From positions 1-51,303 of the forward strand of contig NZ_BJYR01000030.1 in NCBI RefSeq assembly GCF_007991615.1: 51,303 nucleotides of DNA, read 5' to 3'. Within the stretch, counting starts at the first letter, position 1. Each line of letters starts with the position of its first letter. Positions 41,151 through 48,949 of the stretch are shown piece by piece. The DNA comes from Novosphingobium sediminis (GTDB taxonomy: Bacteria > Pseudomonadota > Alphaproteobacteria > Sphingomonadales > Sphingomonadaceae). Under the pieces are notes generated by a model. That model was given only the letters and a program-made list of their open reading frames with translations. It did not search any database and was not told the DNA's origin. A program made the translations under genes and the position numbers.

Positions 41151-44100
41151 ATGACCACAACAATTCCGCGCGCGAGCGCCATTCTCGGCGCTGCGCGCAC
41201 ACTTGCCGCCAAGCTACTCCTCGCTGTTCCGATCGACCGCGCCGCTCTAAGCGAAGCCATGACCGAGAGTGCAGGCGGCAATGACGCCGCAGGTGCCTGG
41301 CAGCAGCGCGACAGTTTCGAAGCGCTGGAAGTCGCGCTCTCCCTCGCCATTCCCGAGCTTGTCAGCCGCATGGACGTCGGCGCGGCGATCAGCACGCTGG
41401 AGGCGCTGGCGCGCGAACTGCCGACCCACACGGTACGCAGCGAGGACCAGATCCATTTCCAGCAGTTCTCGACGCCGCCGGTGCTGGCCAGGCTCGTTGT
41501 TCATCTGGCGGGGCTTTCCGGCGACGACGTGTTGCTGGAGCCGAGCGCGGGCACCGGTATCATCGCTTCGCTTGCCAAGGGCGCGGTCAAGGGCCTCATT
41601 CTCAACGAACTCGAACCATCCCGTGCCGACCTGCTCGAGGCCGTGTTTCCGGGCACGAAGGTCTATCGCCACGATGGCGCGAAACTCAGCGCGGTTCTCT
41701 CCGGGACTGAACGTCCAAGCGTCGCTGTTATGAACCCGCCGTTCTCGGTGTCGCAATCACGCGGTGAGGATCAAAACACCGCCGCCAGGCACCTGCGGGC
41801 CGCCCTCGACCATCTGCTGCCCGGTGGCCGGATCGTTGCGATCATGCCGGACTGGTTCTCACCCTCAGCAAGGTATGAGGAAACCTTCCGGTGCACCCTT
41901 GAAGGCGCGCGGGTCGTGCTGTCGCTCCGTCTGGACAAGGGAGGCTACGTCAAGCACGGCACCGGGATCGCCGTTCGCGTGCTGGTGATCGACAAGGTGC
42001 CAGGCGAGATCGGCGTATCGACCATCAATCGCGGTTCGGTCGGCGAACTCTTCGCCGCGCTGCCTACGGTGCCGCTTCGGGCGCCGTTGCGTGACCCGAC
42101 GCAGGCGGTAGCGCCCCGACCAAAGCTCAGCCTGTTCCGCTCGGTGAAGACCGGTCCAGCCCGGCCCGTGGTCGTGCGCGCCCCCCAGACCAACGACGTC
42201 CGCCCGGTCGCCTATGACGTGCTGGCCGAACCCGCCGCGATGGGCGAGCAGCGCGGGGTCTATGCCGACTACCGGCCCTCGCGTGTCGTGATCGCGGAAG
42301 CTGGCGAACATCCGACCCACCTCGTCGAATCCGCCGCCATGGCCTCGATCGCGGCGCCCAAACCCGGCTACGTGCCCTCCCTGCCCGAACGCACAGTGAC
42401 CGCGCGGTTGCTATCCGCCGCCCAGCTCGAAACCGTGATCTATGCGGGCGAAGCTTGGTCGCGCGATCTTCACGGCCGGTTCAGCCATCCCGCCGGCGAA
42501 GTGGCGCTCAAGGAGAATCCTGACGGCAAGCTCTACCGCACCGGGTTCTTCCTCGGCGACGGCACCGGGGCTGGGAAGGGGAGGCAGGCGGCGGCCTGCA
42601 TTCTCGACCAGTGGCTGAAGGGCAATCGCCGACACATCTGGATCTCGAAGAATGCGCCGCTGCTCGAAGACGCGCAGCGAGACTGGACCGCGATCGGCGG
42701 CTTGCCGTCAGATATTCTCGACCTTGCCCGCTGGAAGATCGGTGAGGAGATCACCGCGCCCGAAGGCATCCTGTTTGTTCCCTATGGCACGCTGCGCAGC
42801 TCACGCGTCGAGGACACCAGGCTCGACCAGATCGTCCGCTGGGCCGGTGAGGAGTTCGAAGGCGTGATCGTCTTCGACGAGGCCCACGAAATGGGCGGCG
42901 TTGCGGGCGGGGAAGGGGGATTTGGTCAGAAGTCAGGGGGCCAGAAGCAGGGCTCGCTCCAGGGCATCGCCGGCGTGCTGCTCCAGAACACGCTGCCCCG
43001 CGCCCGGGTGCTCTATGCATCGGCCACCGGTGCTTCGGACGTCAACAACCTCGCCTATGCTGTCCGGCTTGGCCTGTGGGGGCCGGGCACGGCGTTTGCA
43101 AACCGCGAGCAGTTCATCAGCGAGATCCGCGACGGCGGCATTGCCGCGATGGAATTGGTGGCCCGCGACCTCAAGGCTTCAGGGCTCTACCTCGCCCGGG
43201 CGCTCAGCTTTGCTGGCATCGAATACGACATCCTGCGCCATGACCTGACGGTTGAGCAGATCACGGTCTACGACACCTATTGCGAGGCCTGGACGATCAT
43301 TCACCAGAACCTCGAAGCCGCGCTTGAACTCACCGGCATCGTCGACGGGCTTGAGAACCGGACGCTCAACAGCGGCGCCAAGGCGGCGGCCCGCAGTCGG
43401 TTCGAGGGAACCAAGCAGCGCTTCTTTGCGCAAGTCCTGCTCTCGCTGAAACTGCCCTCGATCTACCCCGCGATCGACGAGCATTTGGGCGAAGGGGATA
43501 GCGTGGTCGTCCAACTGGTGAGCACGGCGGAATCCATCCTCAACCGGCGGCTCGATGAACTGGAGCCGGCTGAGCGTGAGGCCCTCGACATAGCCTATGA
43601 CTGTAAGGAGTACGTCGTCGACTATCTGACCCGCGCCTTCCCGACCCGGCAAATGGAGGAATACACGGACGAACTTGGCGACGTGCGCTCGCGGCCGATG
43701 TGGGACGAGGCGGGCAATCCGGTCCACAACCCGCAGGCCGAGGCCGCGCGCGCCGACCTGATCGAGCATATCTGCGCCATGCCGCCGATCCCGACCGCGC
43801 TCGATGCGCTGCTCGAGCACTACGGGGTAACGGCCGTCGCCGAGGTGACCGGTCGCAGCAAACGCCTGGTCCGTGACGGCTCAGGGCAGCAGCGCCTCGA
43901 AAGCCGCTCACCCCGGACCAACCTTGCCGAGACCACCGCGTTCATGACCGGGGCCAAGCGCATCCTCGTGTTCTCCGATGCAGGCGGTACGGGCCGAAGC
44001 TATCACGCGAGCCTCGATGCGAAAAACCAGCAGCGCCGGGTCCACTTCCTGCTCGAGCCCGGATGGCGTGCTGATCGGGCGATCCAGGGACTTGGGCGCA

Positions 44101-45431
44101 CCCACCGCACCCATCAGGCTTGCCCGCCGCTGTTCCGCCCGGTCACCACCGACTGCAAGGGCGAGGCCCGTTTCACCAGCACGATCGCGCGGCGCCTCGA
44201 CGCCTTGGGCGCGCTCACCCGCGGCCAGCGCCAGACCGGCGGGCAGGGGATGTTCGATGCCAGCGACAACCTCGAGAGCATCTACGCCAAGCACGCGCTC
44301 CACGACTGGTATGGCCTCCTCGCTATGGCCAAGCTCAAGAGCACGACCTTGTCGGAGTTCCAGCGGATGAGCGGGCTCGAACTCACCGACCAGGACGGGG
44401 TGCTGCGCGAGGATCTGCCGCCGATCCAGCGCTGGCTCAACCGCATCCTTGCCATGAAGATCGCCGTCCAGAACGCGATCTTCGACGAGTTCCTCACCCT
44501 TGTCGAAACCCGCGTCTCGGCGGCGAAGGAAGCGGGCACCTTCGATATCGGGGTCGAGACCGTGGCGGTCGAGGCCTGCGAGGTGCTGTCCGACACTGTG
44601 ATCCGGACCGACTCTGTGACGGGCGCGACCTCGCACCTGCTTGAGCTGTCACTGACGCAGCGGCGCAAGGTTCTCTCGCTCGAACGCGTGCTCAAGCTGG
44701 CATCCTATGAGGAACAGCCGCTGTTCCTGCGCAATGACAAGTCGGGCAAGGTCGCGCTTGGCATCGCGGCGCCCTCGCACATGGACGAGGAGGGCCACAT
44801 GATCCGCCGCTACGAGCTCGTGCGGCCGCTGCGCAGCGAGTACCTGCGCGCTGACCGGCTCGATGAGTCCGCCTGGGAGCCCGTGACCAAGGCCAGGTTC
44901 AGCGCGCTGTGGGAAGAGGAATACGCCGCCGACGAAAGCCAGCTCGTCACTGAGACGGTCTGTCTCGCGACCGGGCTGCTCCTGCCGATCTGGGGCGCGC
45001 TTCCCAAGGAAGACCTCACGGTCAACCGCATCGTCGACAAGTCAGGTGCTTCCTGGCTCGGCCGCCATGTCCACGACCTCTACGTCGATGCGACCCTCGA
45101 AAAGCTCGGGGTGGCCCGCAAGGCGCAGACTGATCCTGCCAAGATTGCGGCTGCCATCCTTGGCGGGGGCACCTGGAAGGCGCCTCATCCGCTCAATTTC
45201 ACGATCCGCACATCACGCGTGAACGGTTCCCGAAGGATCGAGATCGTCGATGCCGAAGCCGCGCGCATCCCCGAGCTCAAGGCCAAGGGCTGCTTCACGG
45301 AAATCATTGCCTACAAGACGCGGGTGTTCGTGCCGACGGACAAGGCCGACCAAATCCTTGCAAGCCTGATTGGACAGGCACCTTGCGAGGAGCTTGCAGA
45401 CGCGAACGGATGTGGTAGACTTAGTTTATAG
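41151..45431 (+). CDS. Strawberry-notch-type helicase fused to an N-terminal methylase-like domain
   Basis: A 1426-residue protein. The N-terminal part has an AdoMet methyltransferase fold: LLEPSAGTGIIASLAKGA near 125 and the catalytic-type VAVMNPPFSVSQSRGEDQ near 192. The helicase part has Walker A in FLGDGTGAGKGRQAAACILD (near 467), GVIVFDEAHEMGGVAG (575), LYASATGASDVNNLAYAVRL (620), RILVFSDAGGTGRSYHASLD, and the arginine-finger region RAIQGLGRTHRTHQACPPLF (near 980), as in SNO-like superfamily 2 proteins. Such fusions occur on large plasmids and phages. The NPPF motif suggests an active N6-adenine-type methylase. AGGAG precedes the ATG at 41151; an upstream start at 41115 is unlikely because it lies in the hairpin. 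Confidence 0.88.
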   Translation: MTTTIPRASAILGAARTLAAKLLLAVPIDRAALSEAMTESAGGNDAAGAWQQRDSFEALEVALSLAIPELVSRMDVGAAISTLEALARELPTHTVRSEDQIHFQQFSTPPVLARLVVHLAGLSGDDVLLEPSAGTGIIASLAKGAVKGLILNELEPSRADLLEAVFPGTKVYRHDGAKLSAVLSGTERPSVAVMNPPFSVSQSRGEDQNTAARHLRAALDHLLPGGRIVAIMPDWFSPSARYEETFRCTLEGARVVLSLRLDKGGYVKHGTGIAVRVLVIDKVPGEIGVSTINRGSVGELFAALPTVPLRAPLRDPTQAVAPRPKLSLFRSVKTGPARPVVVRAPQTNDVRPVAYDVLAEPAAMGEQRGVYADYRPSRVVIAEAGEHPTHLVESAAMASIAAPKPGYVPSLPERTVTARLLSAAQLETVIYAGEAWSRDLHGRFSHPAGEVALKENPDGKLYRTGFFLGDGTGAGKGRQAAACILDQWLKGNRRHIWISKNAPLLEDAQRDWTAIGGLPSDILDLARWKIGEEITAPEGILFVPYGTLRSSRVEDTRLDQIVRWAGEEFEGVIVFDEAHEMGGVAGGEGGFGQKSGGQKQGSLQGIAGVLLQNTLPRARVLYASATGASDVNNLAYAVRLGLWGPGTAFANREQFISEIRDGGIAAMELVARDLKASGLYLARALSFAGIEYDILRHDLTVEQITVYDTYCEAWTIIHQNLEAALELTGIVDGLENRTLNSGAKAAARSRFEGTKQRFFAQVLLSLKLPSIYPAIDEHLGEGDSVVVQLVSTAESILNRRLDELEPAEREALDIAYDCKEYVVDYLTRAFPTRQMEEYTDELGDVRSRPMWDEAGNPVHNPQAEAARADLIEHICAMPPIPTALDALLEHYGVTAVAEVTGRSKRLVRDGSGQQRLESRSPRTNLAETTAFMTGAKRILVFSDAGGTGRSYHASLDAKNQQRRVHFLLEPGWRADRAIQGLGRTHRTHQACPPLFRPVTTDCKGEARFTSTIARRLDALGALTRGQRQTGGQGMFDASDNLESIYAKHALHDWYGLLAMAKLKSTTLSEFQRMSGLELTDQDGVLREDLPPIQRWLNRILAMKIAVQNAIFDEFLTLVETRVSAAKEAGTFDIGVETVAVEACEVLSDTVIRTDSVTGATSHLLELSLTQRRKVLSLERVLKLASYEEQPLFLRNDKSGKVALGIAAPSHMDEEGHMIRRYELVRPLRSEYLRADRLDESAWEPVTKARFSALWEEEYAADESQLVTETVCLATGLLLPIWGALPKEDLTVNRIVDKSGASWLGRHVHDLYVDATLEKLGVARKAQTDPAKIAAAILGGGTWKAPHPLNFTIRTSRVNGSRRIEIVDAEAARIPELKAKGCFTEIIAYKTRVFVPTDKADQILASLIGQAPCEELADANGCGRLSL

Positions 45432-45446
45432 AACTTAGCTAAGGTA
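45420..45446 (+). promoter_or_regulatory. Repeat-rich operator/promoter candidate of the toxin-antitoxin pair
   Basis: ACTTAG occurs twice (near 45418 and 45434), the second running into CTAAGG to form the dyad CTTAGCTAAG. This cluster spans the end of the helicase gene and the start of the antitoxin gene and is a good place for antitoxin autoregulation. Confidence 0.4.
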
Positions 45447-45453
45447 ACTGGAA

Positions 45454-45693
45454 ATGGACACGGTCAACATTCATGAAGCAAAGACGCATTTGTCGCGCTT
45501 GCTCGAGCGCGTGCTGCGCGGGAATGCGGTCGTGATCGCCCGGTCGGGCAAGCCGATTGCGAAAATGGTGCCAATCGACACTGCTGCACCGTCCAAGATC
45601 AAGCGCCTGGGTTTCCTCAAAGGGGAAATGCGCGTGCCGGAAGATTTCGACCGTATGGGCGAGGGTGAAATTGAAGCGCTGTTCGAAGCCTGA
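45454..45693 (+). CDS. Phd/YefM-family antitoxin
   Basis: A 79-residue antitoxin. The N-terminal DNA-binding part NIHEAKTHLSRLLERVLRGN and VVIARSGKPIAKMVPI is typical of Phd/YefM. The C-terminal tail GFLKGEMRVPEDFDRMGEGE should wrap the toxin. The gene ends three bases before the PIN toxin gene. It binds the toxin and probably represses the operon. Confidence 0.9.
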   Translation: MDTVNIHEAKTHLSRLLERVLRGNAVVIARSGKPIAKMVPIDTAAPSKIKRLGFLKGEMRVPEDFDRMGEGEIEALFEA

Positions 45694-45696
45694 GCG

Positions 45697-46083
45697 ATGA
45701 AATTTCTCCTTGATACACATGTCCTCCTCTGGGCAGCGGGCTTTCCGGAACGATTGACGCCTGCCGCCCGGAAACTGATCAACGATGAGGGCAACGAACT
45801 GGTCTTCAGCGCTGCCAGCCTTTGGGAAATCGCGATCAAGAACGGGCTCGGGCGGGAAGACTTCGCAGTCGACGCACGCGTATTGCGCCGGGCGTTGATC
45901 GACAACGGATACGTCGAGCTCGCCATTTCAAGCGAACACGCCGTTGCAATTTCCCAGTTGCCTCCGATTCACAAGGACCCATTCGATAGAATGCTGATCG
46001 CTCAGTCGATCGTCGAGGGCATCACCTTGCTCACATCAGACGAAACAGTCTGCCGGTACTCCGGACCCATCCGACAGGTCTGA
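45697..46083 (+). CDS. vapC: PIN-domain toxin (VapC-like)
   Basis: A 128-residue PIN ribonuclease. The start FLLDTHVLLWAAGFPERL supplies the first Asp; LVFSAASLWEIAIKNGLG supplies the conserved Glu; DPFDRMLIAQSIVEGITLLT supplies the third acidic pair. PIN toxins cleave tRNA or rRNA when the labile antitoxin is lost, which stabilises the plasmid. It is intact. Confidence 0.92.
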   Translation: MKFLLDTHVLLWAAGFPERLTPAARKLINDEGNELVFSAASLWEIAIKNGLGREDFAVDARVLRRALIDNGYVELAISSEHAVAISQLPPIHKDPFDRMLIAQSIVEGITLLTSDETVCRYSGPIRQV

Positions 46084-46102
46084 TTGTTCCGCTCGCGTCA
46101 GA

Positions 46103-46561
46103 TCAATACCGACCCGCGCCATCCGCAATCAGGTCGTCCATCGCTTTCGAACGAATCTTGTCGCGCTCCGCCTTGTACGCGAACACGTCTTCAGCCTTGA
46201 GGCGACGGTGCCGGCCCACCATGCTGTGCGCGACATCGCCCTTCTCGATAAGCCTGATGAGATAGGGACGGGACATGTTGAGCAGATCTGCTGCCTGCTG
46301 CGTCGTCAACATCTGCTGGATCGGCACGAGCGTGACGGCATCTCCGCTCCCGATGTGACGCAGCAACTTGAGGAACAGGTCCGACATCGCCGGTGTCAGC
46401 GAGATTTCTACCGGCTTCCTGGTCTTGGGATCGGTCAAGTGCAGTTTGGCTTCGCCGGGCTTCTGCGAGGCAAGGATACGCCGTAGCTGGTTGGCGATCT
46501 GCCGATCATCGGCAGAGGGCGGCCTGTTGCCGAAGGGCAAGGCATTGGCTGGCAGTGTCAT
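46103..46561 (-). CDS. Excisionase-family HTH protein, possible antitoxin-type regulator
   Basis: A 152-residue protein with a C-terminal MerR/excisionase-like HTH (MLTTQQAADLLNMSRPYLIR then LIEKGDVAHSMVGRHRRLKA). The N-terminal ~80 residues (LPANALPFGNRPPSADDRQI region) are unassigned. Proteins of this kind often serve as antitoxins for PIN toxins in other genomes; here it is convergent with vapC and has no partner beside it. The ATG at 46561 is used because the longer frame start lies inside the inverted repeat at 46653. Confidence 0.7.
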   Translation of the reverse strand: MTLPANALPFGNRPPSADDRQIANQLRRILASQKPGEAKLHLTDPKTRKPVEISLTPAMSDLFLKLLRHIGSGDAVTLVPIQQMLTTQQAADLLNMSRPYLIRLIEKGDVAHSMVGRHRRLKAEDVFAYKAERDKIRSKAMDDLIADGAGRY

Positions 46562-46652
46562 CGTTTCTCTCCGCTGATGGCGATATCCCGAAGCGCATAT
46601 TCGAAATAAACGCAACCAAGTTGTGCGCCTCAGGTTCCGATGCAGGTCCGAT

Positions 46653-46687
46653 CCATGAGGCATAAATCGATCATTTATGCCTCATGG
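46653..46687. promoter_or_regulatory. Perfect 15-bp inverted repeat, probable operator
   Basis: CCATGAGGCATAAAT (46653-46667), five bases CGATC, and ATTTATGCCTCATGG (46673-46687) form a perfect dyad in the gap between the leftward HTH gene and the rightward ParB-like gene. The likeliest ligand is the HTH protein, repressing itself. Confidence 0.65.
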
Positions 46688-46740
46688 CACCAAGCGGCCC
46701 GCCCTGGGACGCGCGGTTGCGCCCGGGAATTCGGGCAATC

Positions 46741-46788
46741 CTGAAACCGTGAGGGGAGGGGGGCTGGAAGGGGTGAGCCGAAGGGCTC
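46741..46788 (+). promoter_or_regulatory. Structured, G-rich leader copy 2
   Basis: The exact 20-mer seen at 41089-41108 recurs at 46749-46768 with CTGAA and GTGAG flanks also shared. It is followed by a small hairpin, GAGCC-GAAG-GGCTC (46775-46788), and then AGGAG and the ATG of the ParB-like gene. Confidence 0.55.
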
Positions 46789-46817
46789 GGCCAAATCCGG
46801 CCTTCAGGAGCACTCCC

Positions 46818-48872
46818 ATGAACGACATCGAGTTGATCCCGCTCGGCAAGCTACGCCTGTCCGAAGCCAACGTCCGCAAGAACGACAGCAACCTCTTCAT
46901 CGAGGAACTGGCCGCCAATATCGAGGCCAAGGGCCTCCTCCAGAACCTGATCGTCGTGCCCGCCAAGAAGCGCGGCATGTTCGATGTGACCGCGGGCGGC
47001 CGGCGCCTGCGCGCCCTCAACTTTCTTCTGACGGCGGGCAAGCTTCCCAAGGACCACCCCGTCGCCTGCCGCGTCCTCGACATCGATGCCGCTGAGCAGT
47101 CCGAACTCTCGCTGATCGAGAACGTCATCCGGCTCGACATGACGCCGACCGACGAGATCCGGGCCTACAAGCACTTCGTCAATGAGGGCAGCGACCTCGA
47201 CGCGATCGCCAAGCGGTTCGGCCGCACCCGCCGGTTCATCGAAGGCCGCCTGCGGCTTGCCGACCTCGCCGATCCGATCTTCGCCGCGCTCGAAGAGGGC
47301 AAGATCACCCTCGACGTCGCCAAGGCTTATGCGACGACGCCCAACCACGACCGCCAGATGATGGTCTGGAACGAGCTGTCGAACTCCTGGCAGGGCAACA
47401 ATCCGGACTCGATCCGCCGCATGGTGACGCACAGCGCGATCCGTTCGTCCTCGCCGATGGCCAAGCTTGCCAGCGAGGCCGACTACCTCGCCGCCGGCGG
47501 CAAGATTGAGCGCGACCTTTTCACCGAGGACGGCGGCGAGACGTGGATCGATGCGGAGATCGCCCAGCGCATCGCCGGCGAGAAGCTCCAGGCTTTCGCG
47601 GCCGAAATTGCCGAAACCTCCGGCTATGCCTGGGTGCGCCCGATCCTCGAGACCCGCGTCACCTACAACGCAACCGAAGACCTCCACCAGATCCATCTCG
47701 AACCCCCGCCGCTCACCGAGGAGGAGCAGGTCGAGGCCGACAAGCTGCTCGAGACGATCTCGGTGCTCGAAGCCGAAAGCGAGACCCTGGACGAGGACGA
47801 CGAGGCTGCCGCCGCGGACTTCCAGGCACGATGGGATGCCGCAAGCAGCGCCTACGATGCGCTCCACGACAAACCCCCGGTGATCCCCGAGGAGATGAAG
47901 GCCAATGTTGGCTGCTTCGTGATCATTGGCGCTGACGGCCAGCCTGTGGTTGCGAGCGGCCTCTACAGCGACAAGCCGCTCGAACGCCGTAAGGCGCGTG
48001 GGTCCGAAGCGGGAGACGGCGCCAGCGGGGCAGCAGGGGAGGGCGGTAGTGCTTCTGCCGCACCCAAGCCTCTGTCGCAAAAGCTGGTCGAGGAACTCGC
48101 CGTCCAGCGCCGCGACATTCTCGCGATCAACCTCGCTTCGAACCCGGCGATCGCGCTCGATTACCTGATCTTCGCCATTGCCGACTCTCGCGCGCTCTAC
48201 AGTGCGCAGGCCTTGGGCACGACGCTCCGCGCCCCGTCGCCCTCGCTCTACCTAGCCAACTACCCTGAAAGCCCGGCGCACACGCTGATGGCCGATATCC
48301 GCGAGACGCTCGACCTGTCGTGGACCGAGCACCGCCGCACGGTCGACCGGTTCTCCGCGTTCAGCGCGCTCGACGACGATGCCAAGGCGAACTGGCTCGC
48401 CTGGTGCATGGCAAAGACGCTCGAGGCCAGCATGGGGATCGACAGGAAGGCAGGGCAGTCCGGCCCTGAGCCGATCGACCTCCACGACCATCTCGCCGCG
48501 CTGATGGGGATCAACGTCGCCAGCCACTGGCGGCCGACCTCGGCCAACTACTTCGACCGGGTCAGCAAGCAGGCGCTGCTCGCCCACGTCAGCGAAGTCG
48601 GCGGACCGACCATGGCGGCGAGCTTCATGGGCTCGAAGAAGGGCGATCTCTCGGCCTCCTGCGAAAAGCTGTTCGCCGGCGAGACCATCGTCGCACCCGA
48701 GGTCAAGCAGGCTGCACTCGCCTGGGTGCCCGAGGCCATGCGCTTCCGGGTGCTGGCTGCGAGTGAGCCTGATGAAGAAGGCCCGGTAGAGCACGATCCC
48801 GAGAGCGATGCCGGCGAAGTCGAACCTGCCGACGAGCAGGACGCCGAAGCCGGCGAGACCGTCGACGCCTGA
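46818..48872 (+). CDS. Large ParB-like protein
   Basis: A 684-residue protein with an N-terminal ParB/Srx domain: IPLGKLRLSEANVRKNDSNL, IEAKGLLQNLIVVPAKKRGM, GGRRLRALNFLL (the GxRR-type motif), AEQSELSLIENVIRLDMTPT, and a HTH DLDAIAKRFGRTRRFIEGRL. The rest is a long helical and acidic extension (Glu/Asp-rich near 310-345 and at the C-terminus) not found in partition ParB. It is not next to parA or parS and so is not the partition protein; relatives occur in plasmid transfer/establishment regions. AGGAG precedes the ATG at 46818. Confidence 0.85.
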   Translation: MNDIELIPLGKLRLSEANVRKNDSNLFIEELAANIEAKGLLQNLIVVPAKKRGMFDVTAGGRRLRALNFLLTAGKLPKDHPVACRVLDIDAAEQSELSLIENVIRLDMTPTDEIRAYKHFVNEGSDLDAIAKRFGRTRRFIEGRLRLADLADPIFAALEEGKITLDVAKAYATTPNHDRQMMVWNELSNSWQGNNPDSIRRMVTHSAIRSSSPMAKLASEADYLAAGGKIERDLFTEDGGETWIDAEIAQRIAGEKLQAFAAEIAETSGYAWVRPILETRVTYNATEDLHQIHLEPPPLTEEEQVEADKLLETISVLEAESETLDEDDEAAAADFQARWDAASSAYDALHDKPPVIPEEMKANVGCFVIIGADGQPVVASGLYSDKPLERRKARGSEAGDGASGAAGEGGSASAAPKPLSQKLVEELAVQRRDILAINLASNPAIALDYLIFAIADSRALYSAQALGTTLRAPSPSLYLANYPESPAHTLMADIRETLDLSWTEHRRTVDRFSAFSALDDDAKANWLAWCMAKTLEASMGIDRKAGQSGPEPIDLHDHLAALMGINVASHWRPTSANYFDRVSKQALLAHVSEVGGPTMAASFMGSKKGDLSASCEKLFAGETIVAPEVKQAALAWVPEAMRFRVLAASEPDEEGPVEHDPESDAGEVEPADEQDAEAGETVDA

Positions 48873-48882
48873 TACAGCCCTG

Positions 48883-48929
48883 CCGGCACGCTGCCCGTAC
48901 CTCTCTAGCGACCTGCGGCAGCGTGCCGG
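48883..48929 (+). repeat. 13-bp inverted repeat between ParB-like and ATPase genes
   Basis: CCGGCACGCTGCC (48883-48895) and GGCAGCGTGCCGG (48917-48929) pair perfectly across 21 bases. In RNA this makes a strong hairpin 20 bases before the ATPase start, and could attenuate or process the operon transcript. No T-run follows. Confidence 0.6.
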
Positions 48930-48949
48930 TCCATCCAGGACATGAACCC

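Noticed and set aside
46818..48872. A second plasmid partition system based on the large ParB-like protein
   Set aside because: There is no parA beside it, no parS-like palindromes nearby, and the long extension is unlike partition ParB; a genuine parAB-parS lies at 36010-38314.
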